The notes under the pieces are model-generated. The model was not told the DNA's origin. It did no database searches and worked only from the letters and a program-made list of their open reading frames with translations. From contig CANCQK010000005.1 in NCBI GenBank assembly GCA_947380295.1, forward strand, positions 62,001 to 126,000: a stretch of DNA of 64,000 bases, in the 5' to 3' direction. This document shows positions 27,301-35,590 of the stretch, piece after piece. The stretch is from Bdellovibrionales bacterium (GTDB taxonomy: Bacteria; Bdellovibrionota; UBA1018). The position numbers and the translations under genes were made by a program. Within the stretch, counting starts at the first letter, position 1, and each line of letters opens with the position of its first letter.

Positions 27301-29408
27301 AGGGATAAACTCTGCAAAGAGGTGCCGTCGTTCCCATTTGAGCAAAGCCCGCCTAGTGTGCAAGCTTGAGTCAGAATACAGAGGGGTCCGGGGTAGAGGC
27401 TGTCCTCATTCACGGTGAGGTTAAGATTGCATTTGGGGCTTATGCCAGACGTTTCACAACCCGATGGATTCACCGATGGATACACTGATGTCGAATAACG
27501 AGTGGCTGCATCGCTCAGGGAGCAGTTGCTGCCCTGCTTTTGCCAGTAGCTGATCCGATAATGGTCCAGTTTGCCGTAGGTCAGGCTGGATTGAAAATCG
27601 TCAGTGTCATGATTCCAACTAGTCTCAATTCTGTTGCTCTCTCCATCTTGATTGGCTTGAAAACCGGGCGAAAAATTGGGAGGGGCAATGTCCGAGACTT
27701 GAAGCAATGAAATCAGACCTGATGAATAATTTCCAAATGAATCGATCGCTCGAACACAGCTTTGGTACCAAGCATGAGGCGTCCAACTCATCACTTGGTT
27801 CGATGTGTTTTTGGCTGACGAGAGTTGATTGCTCAGTAGAAATGAGCTGGTAGGTACTTGATACCCGGGCATCACTACGGATGGAATCGTGGGTAAAGAT
27901 AGTCCGGAAGTAACAGTACCGTTTTGAGGGTCAAAAATCAGAGAGTAGGCTGAAGCATCCGTAGTTGAGATTGAGTTCTGAGGACAAAAACTCTCGGATG
28001 GTGTAGGTGAGTGATCGATTTTCTTAAGATCAATCTGATAAAAATAGGCTGCCTCAGAAAGGGGGAGTGAGCCATTGATCTTTGAGAGTCGAGAAGGCCA
28101 GCTCAACGTTGGTCTGAGTGTGGGTGATGAGCTATCAGCGTCGAGGATACTGACTTCAGAGCCATCAAAAGCCCAAAATGGAGGATCCAATTTGGAACTT
28201 TGAGATAAGATTTTTACGATGAGCCGCGAGTCCCTGTAGCCGGTTGGGGAGATCATTGCTGTGTAAGCTCGCATGCCCAGATATCGAGCAGAGGCTGAGC
28301 TTGAGAAGTCTGGCTGGAAATTAAGTGAGATGGTACTCTGTCCGCCAAATAGGCGTCTATCATCAGAGCAACTAGCTAGGAGCGAATCAGATCCGAATTC
28401 ATTATCCCCAACTCTAAACGTCTGCTGAGCGGAACGCGTCTCTGGTTGAATTAAATCATCTAAATCTTCACAATTATCGGGTGACCCAGAGTCAGAGCTC
28501 AGGAAAGTGCTGAGAGGTTGAAATTGAGAGCTTTTCTTGCAGTCCGTAATTCCAATTTGGAGTGACAGTCCTATCCCTCCTTGGCGGTTCAGTTCCTCTA
28601 CGAAATCGAGGCAGTCTTGTCGTGGGAGTAAACCTCCATTAAATGTAACGTGAATAGGAATACTCTGAGTTTCGTAATTCGGGTTAGTTAGCCTGAGCCA
28701 AGGAGAAGAAACAGGTGATGCCAGGTTCTCGTTAAAGTTCACGCGGTCTTCAGTGACATAGCGAGGACTCGCACCGGGGCTGGGCAGAACTAAAATCTGA
28801 TCTGAGGCGAACCCGAAGTAAGGTGCTAAAATAGAGCTACCTTGCAGCGCGTAATTATCAATCTGAATTCTTGGTCCAGCGTCTTTTTCAATCACACCAT
28901 TTTCGTAAGTGAAATTAATTTGACCAGTTTGGGCTATACCCAAATCTCCAAAGTCAGCGATGCGTTGCGGCACAGGCGCGTTGAACTTGACGTTTATTTT
29001 ACAAGTGTTTTTGCCCTCAATGTAGTCGAGCTGTTGAGGGCAGAGGTTTTCGACCACTTCAAAAGTGGTCCCATCGATTGTTCCTGAGACCCCAATTGAA
29101 AGGCCCTTAGCAATCTGATCTCCTTTGTTTTGAATTTGGAAACTGAGCGTCCTCGATGCACCGAAAGCAGTATTGCTGAAACGAATTCTTTGACCATCCA
29201 GAGTTCCGTCGAGGTTACTGTTGGAGGAATCGAGCTGAACCGTGATCTTCGCCTTTGGAATTCGTGAAAAAACTGCCAGATTAACCGAATTACTGCAGGC
29301 CGATAACAAAAAGGGAAATATATAGAGCAGCGCCGTCCAATTCAGGTGAATGGCGCTTGAGCGAAACCTCGGAGAGTGAAAAAACCCCTGGTGAGAGTAT
29401 TCCGACAT
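21390..29408 (-). CDS. Giant (2,672-residue) repetitive lipoprotein with lectin/FGE-like C-terminus
   Basis: A lipobox LLSAC (Cys38) follows an unusually long N-terminus (about 23 residues before the hydrophobic core), so the true start may be later, although no other ATG fits. The body is rich in Ser, Pro, Thr and Asn with Fn3/Ig-like strand patterns and few charged residues. At least three diverged units of about 400-440 residues can be aligned. The last ~250 residues contain CENGFIGVPARL, IPTVDQWRALQ and the ending FTFRCVKDHE, which resembles formylglycine-enzyme/C-type-lectin folds. A surface-exposed adhesin or prey/substrate-binding role is inferred. Confidence 0.75.
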   Translation of the reverse strand: MSEYSHQGFFHSPRFRSSAIHLNWTALLYIFPFLLSACSNSVNLAVFSRIPKAKITVQLDSSNSNLDGTLDGQRIRFSNTAFGASRTLSFQIQNKGDQIAKGLSIGVSGTIDGTTFEVVENLCPQQLDYIEGKNTCKINVKFNAPVPQRIADFGDLGIAQTGQINFTYENGVIEKDAGPRIQIDNYALQGSSILAPYFGFASDQILVLPSPGASPRYVTEDRVNFNENLASPVSSPWLRLTNPNYETQSIPIHVTFNGGLLPRQDCLDFVEELNRQGGIGLSLQIGITDCKKSSQFQPLSTFLSSDSGSPDNCEDLDDLIQPETRSAQQTFRVGDNEFGSDSLLASCSDDRRLFGGQSTISLNFQPDFSSSASARYLGMRAYTAMISPTGYRDSRLIVKILSQSSKLDPPFWAFDGSEVSILDADSSSPTLRPTLSWPSRLSKINGSLPLSEAAYFYQIDLKKIDHSPTPSESFCPQNSISTTDASAYSLIFDPQNGTVTSGLSLPTIPSVVMPGYQVPTSSFLLSNQLSSAKNTSNQVMSWTPHAWYQSCVRAIDSFGNYSSGLISLLQVSDIAPPNFSPGFQANQDGESNRIETSWNHDTDDFQSSLTYGKLDHYRISYWQKQGSNCSLSDAATRYSTSVYPSVNPSGCETSGISPKCNLNLTVNEDSLYPGPLCILTQACTLGGLCSNGNDGTSLQSLSLNPPSAQVALNPSPSPVSAFDSTGLISWSWDLNFSVTAYPTPNATSSPAPIQITGTISPQLSPDQDLAFTLNLAGGNSCSANTDFPNCKVYSSPVPVSYTTEFSGSKTLNYFIGATSLVTLTLNNSNGSRPFSLSSANYDSSADSVSPGFSSMTANSLHHYVVQGWKQLGGSCTTLPASGTSPTALHTWIPTGAAAGSVPSSIGIASNLGIPACDGTTNYRNADYCLRLLACDSGVPGICAASSPKPFYRGSMAAGGATLNDTTGIAHPGAGEWGDLAGLGLTLDGDFTPASPTPVTLGVRTQLTQTWNPSFTLRIPNAVAINSVSVERKVYQKNSDGIFSQLNEFTNIQTTQNPTPGSQDCDGMKPYVFGLRANNLGESSGDGWVPSNFNYTDSIVCYQVSATLNAGTNPAQRNYCHAFPNSQNIPTVSWSPAPSPLSAFNPGAKVQWAWMTSARITSPAQTLLNTDLILTRSVSDSASLIGPSSSPIPISSLSTCSGYTPPAAGPWCYQLVLPQNSLSFPEESARASANSKLDTTTSAPTETFLSDLNYQSFAGTQSIQYSLSLPGASNASSSPAISLTNGASFGLTTASYQYSPEQITVAASPLNANSLDYYRVEVWQQPSGACSTNPSPALVRSAISSPLPTSVAWNSLSPAFGTCGDEIGRYCVRLQACTTGDAICAPSNALPIERTLSSAQTLTVSAATGASEATAPALIGEITPTPSSSPDSGISTLHYTWNPRFLISSPANLGSISVSRAHVESPTSYPTDAEISASTFNAFATLGPASVSRETPTGCGVSASVPVNRYLIYLTGTSANAPQSSKDLSIDATDFNYHRVCYKISVDPVASFSPSVTTKIYCSSFRNEPPVILNQPNPVPSSSFDSSGTIFWAWNVDTQIRSFSSSLTSGSGTAPGTFSLVENSNPMQVTLPSPSPSASPWTYWIRAIHSPSSVSGSTFNYSLNVNGRALSLMPSSVPVPSSSPFSLTGVTFQGNNDTLTLTGNPMQATSLRSYFVKMWEKTGSTCGTWTSPTALAGTSPSAVPFPASSSSPLPSSIPVSRFFSACSADRKEYCVALQACNTVSPASGGAAQICSTASNVYSFTRNLPAALSIDVPANELAWNSFFGDGINTPLSPSPSSAARTWTWSVPLNITSPSGSLTSISWKRIVREQASDSSDYDSNTPPTPFPSASWGPINSQSIIPLPPPSSGCVGNSRSYSTAIDNETSTSQGWGDTDSTQFQQVCYQITAATITESTTRYFCHSFQKGPSFAPQVTRSNDNSKITVHINNTSLSPNKAYPMDTSGLTRYKVRLWNTNSASDLCSAEPPPADQVVQWNGPPPTNSMDLNFSAMCSSIDPDRPVCAVVDACEQKKTGSGEHCSRRNDGRSPLAVPPAAINAISNPIVTLTNPIKNSVRFTPAPSSILGDAHSSWSWTVQVGRVTSEIPVSKIEIMRSVAKINRDTGVSGTPSTAIPISSPALPLPSLSGTAGSCPTRSWTYPLSYSLSQTSSDEAGSDIRIPSDDTSDLKACYSVRTTFNVSGTEQTKLSDGAANCVHLYTALPAGVSDLKINRYTPSISGGRYQTELLSFGLSGDCDPSVRNRSAAVLTSNRDTAADRYAQVIDAGQCNFVYDNSFNAYEARRVDLYSRPIPISSPNWSGKVVLQDRDTAQNFTLSFTTTDRWGNRSINSTYFRNNFKCENGFIGVPARLADSSTRDFCITQYPMTFPSGRPYNQPIYNSLSCSGSQFNYNLTYGYAGSYTAALRPNSPHASIEVGDTPDLPLIVNRGCPRLGNRLSDCSSTPLAGASAFQFPQWFGSTFDGPASDYGGVSENTCSEMGNNARSSHAAAASRVCQHYFLSNTGDRRYDQVGQVDIPTVDQWRALQESLTQTTTPSSRGYSGQLINNLSEIKFYTASSGGVSIVPSGTFRGNRIGDVNELLNDNQIVDSPSPCISGSGANCPNYSHFTFRCVKDHE
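23340..27600 (-). repeat. Three diverged ~1.3-kb internal tandem repeats in giant lipoprotein gene
   Basis: Anchor motifs recur in the same order. FDSTGLISWSWD lies near 27240, FNPGAKVQWAWM near 25980 and FDSSGTIFWAWN near 24665. LHHYVVQGWKQ lies near 26820, LDYYRVEVWQQ near 25455 and LRSYFVKMWEK near 24270, with partial copies LDHYRISYWQK near 27555 and LTRYKVRLWNT near 23380. RNYCHAF, KIYCSSF and RYFCHSF close the units near 26045, 24725 and 23530. DNA identity is low, so duplication is old. Confidence 0.75.
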
Positions 29409-29551
29409 AAATAGTCCGTTAATATAAGACTGAATCAGATCAGAATTGAAGTCAATGGTGCGTATTGGTTTTTTAAATCATTGAAATATAAATTAAAATC
29501 ATAAACTAGGGGTGTGTCTAGTGTGACTCACGTGGGCATCTGCCTGTCGGT

Positions 29552-30682
29552 TTATGGAGACGCTGCGGAGTGAAAAAGCTCCTCTGCATTTTCATAGGTT
29601 GACTCAGTTAGGATACGCAGTTGTTCGTCTACGAAAATTGCTAGGTAGCCAGAGTTGATTTTCATTTTTTGCTCTAGATCCAGCGAGTTCTGAGTGTCTT
29701 CTAAACCTAAAAAAATTGGTAGCGACAAGGTGAGGTGATCGATGGCCAAGATCATTGCTAAATAGTTATAAGACCTGTCGCTGAACGGTTGATAGGCAAG
29801 GTAAGCGATATCTGCTACATTAGACGCGACTAAAGCTGCCCAGCTTGAATACTCTGGAGTTGAACCCATTACAGTCGTAAGTAAATCTATGGGGAGGATT
29901 GTTGCTGCGTAAAAGTTAAGTAGTCCCCTTGGTTTTTCAGCCCTGTAGCGCGATGTAAAAAAGAGAGTGAGAGTTCCTCCGATGGCAGCTCTGAGTGGCT
30001 TCCATGAGTTTTCTGTTAGCGCTCTCGTAAAAGACAAAATCTTAAGACTAACGTGGTCTTCATGTTTTCCTAGTAGCCCTCGTAACCGGGGAGTTATGAC
30101 TCCGTTCACTGAGTTGGCGTAGATCGACCCGGTTTTGAGGCCAAAAATTTCTCGGATCGCATGAATTCGATTTTTTACAGTATGAATATCCCCTTTCAGA
30201 ACTTGGCAGGATCTGAATATGATTTTTGCATCATTTGAAAATTTTCCTCGAATACCTTCGAAGGTCGATTGGGCGTGAGTGCTTGGAGTGGATGCATTTA
30301 AGCCATTTGCTAGAGGTAGGGCTTCTAGTTTGCCTTTTGACGAGCCGAAATAGATCTGATTTTCCAGTCCATGAGCGTCTAGGAAAAGATGGGAAATTTT
30401 GATGGATTCGTCAAATTTTAGAAGCTGAGTTTTTAATTCGTCGGTGGATGCGGATTTAATTAAATTGATTTCACGCTCAGGAAATTGAGCTGTGAGCTCC
30501 TCACTGATTCGCTCTCTTTCTGTCTCTACTTGCCATTGCTCTTGACCCAGTACTCCGTCGATCCAAAGAATGATGGGCTTTTTGATTGGGTCTTCGCTGG
30601 AAAGGAGGCTCTGCTCCGGAGGATTTGGTAATCCGGTCGCCGTATAGAAAAGGCTTAAAGTGATTAAGATTAATGATTTCAT
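29552..30682 (-). CDS. Exported caspase-like (His-Cys dyad) protein with C-terminal membrane segments
   Basis: A 376-residue protein. A signal peptide (MKSLILITLSLFYTATGLPN) is followed by a domain where a hydrophobic strand leads to LFLDAHGLEN (His104) and a second to KIIFRSCQVLKGD (Cys159). The strand-HG and strand-SC pattern and the 55-residue spacing resemble clan CD peptidases (caspase/CHAT/gingipain fold). The last ~170 residues contain about four hydrophobic segments (for example FYAATILPIDLLTTVM and YLAMILAIDHLTLSLPIFLG). No close family is recognised. If correct, it is a membrane-anchored periplasmic protease. It stands alone, on the same strand as the giant lipoprotein. Confidence 0.6.
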   Translation of the reverse strand: MKSLILITLSLFYTATGLPNPPEQSLLSSEDPIKKPIILWIDGVLGQEQWQVETERERISEELTAQFPEREINLIKSASTDELKTQLLKFDESIKISHLFLDAHGLENQIYFGSSKGKLEALPLANGLNASTPSTHAQSTFEGIRGKFSNDAKIIFRSCQVLKGDIHTVKNRIHAIREIFGLKTGSIYANSVNGVITPRLRGLLGKHEDHVSLKILSFTRALTENSWKPLRAAIGGTLTLFFTSRYRAEKPRGLLNFYAATILPIDLLTTVMGSTPEYSSWAALVASNVADIAYLAYQPFSDRSYNYLAMILAIDHLTLSLPIFLGLEDTQNSLDLEQKMKINSGYLAIFVDEQLRILTESTYENAEELFHSAASP

Positions 30683-30897
30683 CTGATCTCAACTTTCCCA
30701 AGGAACGGCAAGTTACCATAAAGGGGAAAGAATTTAAATATAAACAAATCAGGTGCAAAAAAGCTTAAACAGTTAACTTAAATAGATTAGTCCAGTTGCT
30801 TTTGAGGTCTGAGAATCGACCTGAGCAACAGCGCGCAAAAGGAGATAAAAACGACCCACAATGGTCTTCCCGCGACGAGACTGAATGAGTAATGACC

Positions 30898-32460
30898 TTA
30901 TGATTTTGTCCCCGATCTTGTTTGAGGGGCCACGCGCGTCGCTATGAATAGCGCGAACCAGCTAAGAGCAGCAATTGAGGAAAAAATCCAGCCGAAGTCT
31001 AAAGCAGACTTTTGATGATAAAAAGATAGGACTCCGAGGGAAAAAATCTGAAATAAAAACCAGCCACTTCCCCGAAGTGTGGATTGGATTTCTTGTTTTT
31101 GTTTCTTCTTAACTAAAAAGGCTAGATAAAGGGTTAAAACCCCGCCTGAAAAAATGGCAAGATTTCGGAGTGCAATCCAGCCGCATGAAAATACCATCAG
31201 GTTTGAAAATGAAATGGAAAGATAGCAGGCTAAAGGTGCCCACTTGACTCGAAAAGGTCGATGAAGTTTCGGTTGAGTTTTGCGGAGGACTAAGAGGCTT
31301 GCAGGTGCTACCGTATAGCAAAGAACAAAAGCTGCCACGAGGAGTGCAATCATTGCCTTCAGGTTGGGAAGTAAAATAAAAGCGAGGCACTCTAAAAAAA
31401 ATGCGCCCAAAAAAGCGGTAGGTGATACTCCGTGTCGATTGAGTTTAATTTTAGGGAAATCAAGTGCAGAGCCTTCGCTGAGACTGTAAAGGAGTCTGGG
31501 CGCAGCGCTCGCGTAAGAAAATGCAGTGCCCAAGGGGGATATCACTGCGTCGATATAAATCACAGTGAGCAGTCCTCCGAGTCCAAGCACAATGGAAAGA
31601 CCTGCAAACGGTCCGTCATCTCCTGGGAACGAAATGTTCTTCCATCCATTGACTAGACTGGCTTCAGGAATGGCCATAATCAGAACGTACTGAATCGCGA
31701 GGTAAAGGAGACCGGAGACCATGAGCGAGCCTAAGATAGCAAAAGGGATCGCTTTTTTTGGGTTTTTTGCTTCTCCAGCGAAAAGGGTGGCTTGATTAAA
31801 TCCGTTGAATGAGAAAATAATTCCACTGGTGGCAATTGCTTGAAAAATTTCAGTCCATGGGACTGAGCCGGAGTGAGTTGAGGAAAAGCCCAGGCGTGTC
31901 ATGTCAGTCATTCTTTCACTTCCCAAAGCAGATGCGAAAGCGACACAGACTAAGATCGGCGTAAAGAGTTTAAAAAAGACTACGACTCGGGTAATTGCAG
32001 CTGTAATCTTTGCTCCATAGAGATTTACGAGTGTGACGAGTCCAAGCAGCAAGAAAGCCAACGCTGTTTCACCAGTAGCGCTGAGTCCTTCAGGTAAAGC
32101 TGCGGACTTGAGGTAGGTCGATAGATACTGGAGCACAGCTCGGACTTCGATCGCAGGGAGAATGATAAATACGACCAGGTTAAAAATAGTCAGGAGCAGA
32201 GAGAGAAAATCTCCGTGAGTTTCACGGGCAACTGGACTGAGTCCCCCTGCTTTTGGGTAGAGGACTACCACTTCTGCCATCGTGACTCCAATAATAATAC
32301 TAATTAAGGCGCCGATCGCCCATGCAGCCAGTGCATACGGCCCTGCAATCTGTGCAGCGTAAAGCGGAGAGAACAACCATCCCGAACCAAAGATGGCAGC
32401 AAAAGAAATCATGAGGAGCTGGGTTCGAGAGAGTTCACGTTTAGGAGAAGTAGAGTCCAT
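30898..32460 (-). CDS. APC-superfamily amino acid permease
   Basis: A 520-residue integral membrane protein with at least 12 hydrophobic segments. TM1 carries ISFAAIFGSGWLFSPLY and TM6 contains ATSGIIFSFNGFNQATLFAGE; both have the unwound glycine/small-residue motifs of the APC fold. GEAKNPKKAIPFAILGS after TM6 is a hallmark of amino acid/polyamine permeases. The substrate cannot be inferred. It is monocistronic and divergent from the KefB-type gene, with a 211-bp gap. Confidence 0.88.
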   Translation of the reverse strand: MDSTSPKRELSRTQLLMISFAAIFGSGWLFSPLYAAQIAGPYALAAWAIGALISIIIGVTMAEVVVLYPKAGGLSPVARETHGDFLSLLLTIFNLVVFIILPAIEVRAVLQYLSTYLKSAALPEGLSATGETALAFLLLGLVTLVNLYGAKITAAITRVVVFFKLFTPILVCVAFASALGSERMTDMTRLGFSSTHSGSVPWTEIFQAIATSGIIFSFNGFNQATLFAGEAKNPKKAIPFAILGSLMVSGLLYLAIQYVLIMAIPEASLVNGWKNISFPGDDGPFAGLSIVLGLGGLLTVIYIDAVISPLGTAFSYASAAPRLLYSLSEGSALDFPKIKLNRHGVSPTAFLGAFFLECLAFILLPNLKAMIALLVAAFVLCYTVAPASLLVLRKTQPKLHRPFRVKWAPLACYLSISFSNLMVFSCGWIALRNLAIFSGGVLTLYLAFLVKKKQKQEIQSTLRGSGWFLFQIFSLGVLSFYHQKSALDFGWIFSSIAALSWFALFIATRVAPQTRSGTKS

Positions 32461-32671
32461 TGCACACCTAAGCCTCAGGTGCCAGAAGTTGGCACGCTAG
32501 GTGCCTATAGTAGCATAAAAAGGTCTGAAATCAGTATTTTTCGTGTACTCTGGAATACGATCGGAGCAAGGATCTTATGCTAAATCGGCTGCCTTGCCTC
32601 AGTTCATCCCATCAATTGAAGCAGAATTGTGATAGAGTTCCGCTATTCAACGGTTGAACAGGGGCGTCTCT

Positions 32672-34927
32672 ATGGAACTTTTTCCGCTAATTAAAGATTT
32701 GGCGCTGATTTTGGGAGTTGCCGCAATTTTTGCGGTTATTTTTCAGCGAATTCGGCAGCCTCTCGTGCTGGGCTATCTACTTGCTGGCTTAATTATAGGT
32801 CCTCATATTCCATCGACCCCTATGATTGTGGATATTCCAAGTGTGAAAATGTGGGCGGAACTTGGGGTGATTTTCCTGATGTTCACGCTGGGGCTCGAGT
32901 TTAGCTTTAACAAACTCGGACGAGTGGGGCTGACTGCCGGATTTACGGCGAGTTTCGAAGCGGTTGCAATGATCTTCTTAGGCTACGGTGTCGGGCGTTT
33001 TCAAGGCTGGTCCACACGGGATAGTTTGTTTTTGGGTGCAATGCTCTCAATTTCGTCGACCACGATTATTATTAAAACTCTGGATGAGCTCAAGCTTAAG
33101 CGCAGGCGGTTTGCCGAATTGATTTTCGGGATTTTGATTGTGGAGGATTTACTCGCAATTCTGATCCTCGTAGGGCTATCGACGTTTGTTTCTGCGGATA
33201 ATTTCTCATGGATAACTCTGCTCTACTCTGCTGGGAAGTTAGTTTTCGTAATCGGGACGTGGTTCTTGGGCGGGTACTTCGTCCTTCCTCGGGTGATCAA
33301 GTATGTCGGACGAGTCGGTAGTGATGAAACGCTCATGATTCTTTCTATCGGGCTTTGTTTATCTTTGGTCGTAATTGCAGCTATGTTTCACTATTCGGCG
33401 GCCTTAGGTGCTTTTATTATGGGCTCTATCCTAGCGGAAAGTACGGAGTCCAACCGGATTGAAGAGTTGATGAGACCCCTTCGTGATCTTTTCGCGGCAG
33501 TGTTTTTTGTGTCTGTAGGGATGCTTTTAGACCCAGCCGTCATTATGGAGCACTTTGGGACCGTTTTACTGATTGCCGCTGTCACGATTGGCGGCAAAAT
33601 TTTGAGCTCTACCGTGGGAGCCATGATCACAGGTCAGACCTTGCGAACTTCGGTCCAGGTTGGATTTGGATTGGCTCAGATTGGTGAATTCTCGTTCATT
33701 ATTGCAGGGCTAGGGTTGTCGTTGGGTGTGACCAGCGATTTTATCTACCCGGTGGGTGTTGCAGTCTCACTGATTACCACTTTTACGACGCCGTATCTGA
33801 TCCGATCTTCCCATTCCGTCGCAGTTTGGATCGAATCTAAACTGCCAAAATCAGTGCAAACAGTTTTAAATGGATACGTCGCTTGGCAGCAGGATAGGCG
33901 AGCCGATTTGGCATTGATGCACGTTTTTTACAGGCGAGCGCTCCTTTGGGGGCTGAACGGCATTCTAGTGACTGCAGCGTTTCTCGGCGTTGGGGAGTTC
34001 GTCACACCTTGGGTTGAAAAATCGGTTGAAGGGCCCTTTCTGGTCAGTCTGATCTCTTGGGGTGGAGCAATTCTTTTATGTGCGCCTTTCATCTGGGCAA
34101 TGAGTGTTGCCTTCGCCCGTGAACTTCCGCCGACCGATCCGGGCGAGCTTAAGCGCAGCTCGATTCCTAAGGGGGTTGCATTGTTTGTGGGGCGGTTTCT
34201 GACCTTGATTTGGATGGGTGTGTTGAGTTTAGAGTTCTTCTCTCTCGCTTTTACCGTTTTGCTCATGCTGCTTTTATCAATCGTTTTGTTCATTGCCCAA
34301 TCCAAGCAACTGGAGTCCTCCTATCAGTGGTTCGAGAGTCAGTTCTTGTCCGCATTTCAAGGCGAGGAAAAGACGTCAAAAACTCTCGATTTTCAACGAG
34401 CCTTTGCACCCTGGGATGCTCACTTAATTCGAATCAAGGTCGATCCGAACTCTGACTTCGTCTTAAAGCAGTTGGCTAATACGCATTTGAAGGCTCGATT
34501 CGGACTCAATGTCGTAGCCATTCAGCGGGGCATGCAGCTGATGGTGTCCCCGAGTAGGCAAGAGCTTGTACTTCCCGGAGATGAACTGCTCGTTCTTGGA
34601 ACGGACGACCAGATTGAGAAGGTCCGCAAGAAGATAGAAAATCCAAGTCGGGACTTGGATCGCTCCCAACACATTTCAAACTATCAGCTTAAGCACCTAA
34701 AATTAGAGCCCGAGTCTCCTCTCATCGGAAAAATGATTAAGTCCTCCGGCATTCGAGAGGAATTTGAGGCGGTGATTGTTGGCATTGAGCACCAAGGCCA
34801 ACGAATTCTCAATCCCGCTGCAGATTTATTTCTTTCCCAAGGTGATCTCATCTGGGTAGTGGGCAAAAATGAGCATGTAGAGGCGTTAGGTCGTCTCTCT
34901 CAAGGGAAAGTCACCTCAACGGTCTGA
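32672..34927 (+). CDS. KefB/CPA2-type cation:proton antiporter with two TrkA-C domains
   Basis: A 751-residue protein from the ATG at 32672, which has AGGGG 9 nt upstream; a TTG at 32654 would add six residues. Residues 1 to about 385 form the Na_H_exchanger domain: PLVLGYLLAGLIIGPHIP, GLEFSFNKL, SSTTIIIKTL and the ion-binding acidic pattern ILIVEDLLAILIL. Four more hydrophobic segments (about 425-570) follow. The C-terminus carries two TrkA-C domains (about 590-670 and 680-748), with no RCK-N nucleotide-binding domain between. The role is K+ or Na+ efflux in exchange for protons, gated through TrkA-C ligands. Confidence 0.9.
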   Translation: MELFPLIKDLALILGVAAIFAVIFQRIRQPLVLGYLLAGLIIGPHIPSTPMIVDIPSVKMWAELGVIFLMFTLGLEFSFNKLGRVGLTAGFTASFEAVAMIFLGYGVGRFQGWSTRDSLFLGAMLSISSTTIIIKTLDELKLKRRRFAELIFGILIVEDLLAILILVGLSTFVSADNFSWITLLYSAGKLVFVIGTWFLGGYFVLPRVIKYVGRVGSDETLMILSIGLCLSLVVIAAMFHYSAALGAFIMGSILAESTESNRIEELMRPLRDLFAAVFFVSVGMLLDPAVIMEHFGTVLLIAAVTIGGKILSSTVGAMITGQTLRTSVQVGFGLAQIGEFSFIIAGLGLSLGVTSDFIYPVGVAVSLITTFTTPYLIRSSHSVAVWIESKLPKSVQTVLNGYVAWQQDRRADLALMHVFYRRALLWGLNGILVTAAFLGVGEFVTPWVEKSVEGPFLVSLISWGGAILLCAPFIWAMSVAFARELPPTDPGELKRSSIPKGVALFVGRFLTLIWMGVLSLEFFSLAFTVLLMLLLSIVLFIAQSKQLESSYQWFESQFLSAFQGEEKTSKTLDFQRAFAPWDAHLIRIKVDPNSDFVLKQLANTHLKARFGLNVVAIQRGMQLMVSPSRQELVLPGDELLVLGTDDQIEKVRKKIENPSRDLDRSQHISNYQLKHLKLEPESPLIGKMIKSSGIREEFEAVIVGIEHQGQRILNPAADLFLSQGDLIWVVGKNEHVEALGRLSQGKVTSTV

Positions 34928-34955
34928 GTCTCTAATTTGCATCTCTCCGTGGGCT

Positions 34956-35372
34956 ATGAAACAGAGAAGCAATCGGACGCTCGGCCTCATTTTCAAGGAC
35001 TTGCTTGAGGGGGTGCATCAACTCGCTACGAGCGAGATGCAGCTCATGCAGGTGGAACTCAGACGATCTGCGCAGCTGACCCAACGCCGTTCAAAATACC
35101 TCATTTTTTCAGTCTCTTTAGCTATCCTAGGGCTGATTCCGTTCATCGCTTTTCTTGTTCTAAGTCTGGGACAGGTTCTGGGAGGACGCTATGCGCTGAG
35201 CTCCCTGATTGTCAGTGTCATCTGTTGTAGTGTGGGTAGCTTTTTTGCTGCTCGACTCTCACGCAACTTTCCAGTTCAAGGCCTCTCATTACCGCTGACT
35301 CGCCGCTCGATTCAAGCTGAGGCGGGCCGGCTTTTTCAATTACCTCGAGAACAGGAGAAAAAGGCATCATGA
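34956..35372 (+). CDS. Holin superfamily III-like membrane protein (Phage_holin_3_6 type)
   Basis: A 138-residue protein. The N-terminal helical part LKDLLEGVHQLATSEMQLMQVE (two pieces, LLEGVHQLATSEMQLMQVEL) is followed by two hydrophobic hairpin segments, YLIFSVSLAILGLIPFIAFL and SSLIVSVICCSVGSFFAARL. This layout matches chromosomally encoded holin-III-like proteins that usually pair with DUF3618-type proteins, as here (4-bp overlap with the next gene). These are not phage lysis genes in this setting. Membrane or stress functions have been proposed but not established. Confidence 0.75.
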   Translation: MKQRSNRTLGLIFKDLLEGVHQLATSEMQLMQVELRRSAQLTQRRSKYLIFSVSLAILGLIPFIAFLVLSLGQVLGGRYALSSLIVSVICCSVGSFFAARLSRNFPVQGLSLPLTRRSIQAEAGRLFQLPREQEKKAS

Positions 35373-35590
35373 AAACTCAGTTGGTTCCAGAGATTCAAAA
35401 GATTCAAAGTGAAATCGATCAAAGCCGGGTCAAGCTGGAGGAAACCTGGGATGAATTGAGAGATAAAGTTCGAGGCAGTGTCGTCGCTCTCAAGCAAGAC
35501 CCACAGTTGGCAAAGAAGGCTTTGCTGCTGGCTGGTGCTGTGGTAGTCCTCGGGATGGTTTTATTCTATGATCGAGGTTCAAAATCCTAA
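35369..35590 (+). CDS. DUF3618-like small membrane-anchored protein
   Basis: A 73-residue protein. The first ~50 residues are charged helix (IQKIQSEIDQSRVKLEETWD, then ELRDKV), the DUF3618 signature of R..L..T...L..KV. One C-terminal membrane segment follows (LLLAGAVVVLGMVLFY). It overlaps the upstream holin-like gene by 4 bp and the downstream glycosyltransferase by 23 bp, so all three are translated as a unit. Confidence 0.75.
   Translation: MKTQLVPEIQKIQSEIDQSRVKLEETWDELRDKVRGSVVALKQDPQLAKKALLLAGAVVVLGMVLFYDRGSKS

Noticed and set aside
34956..35590. Prophage or lysis cassette at the holin-like gene
   Set aside because: The holin-III-like protein is paired with a DUF3618-like protein and a glycosyltransferase. 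No other phage gene is present, and this pair is common on chromosomes.
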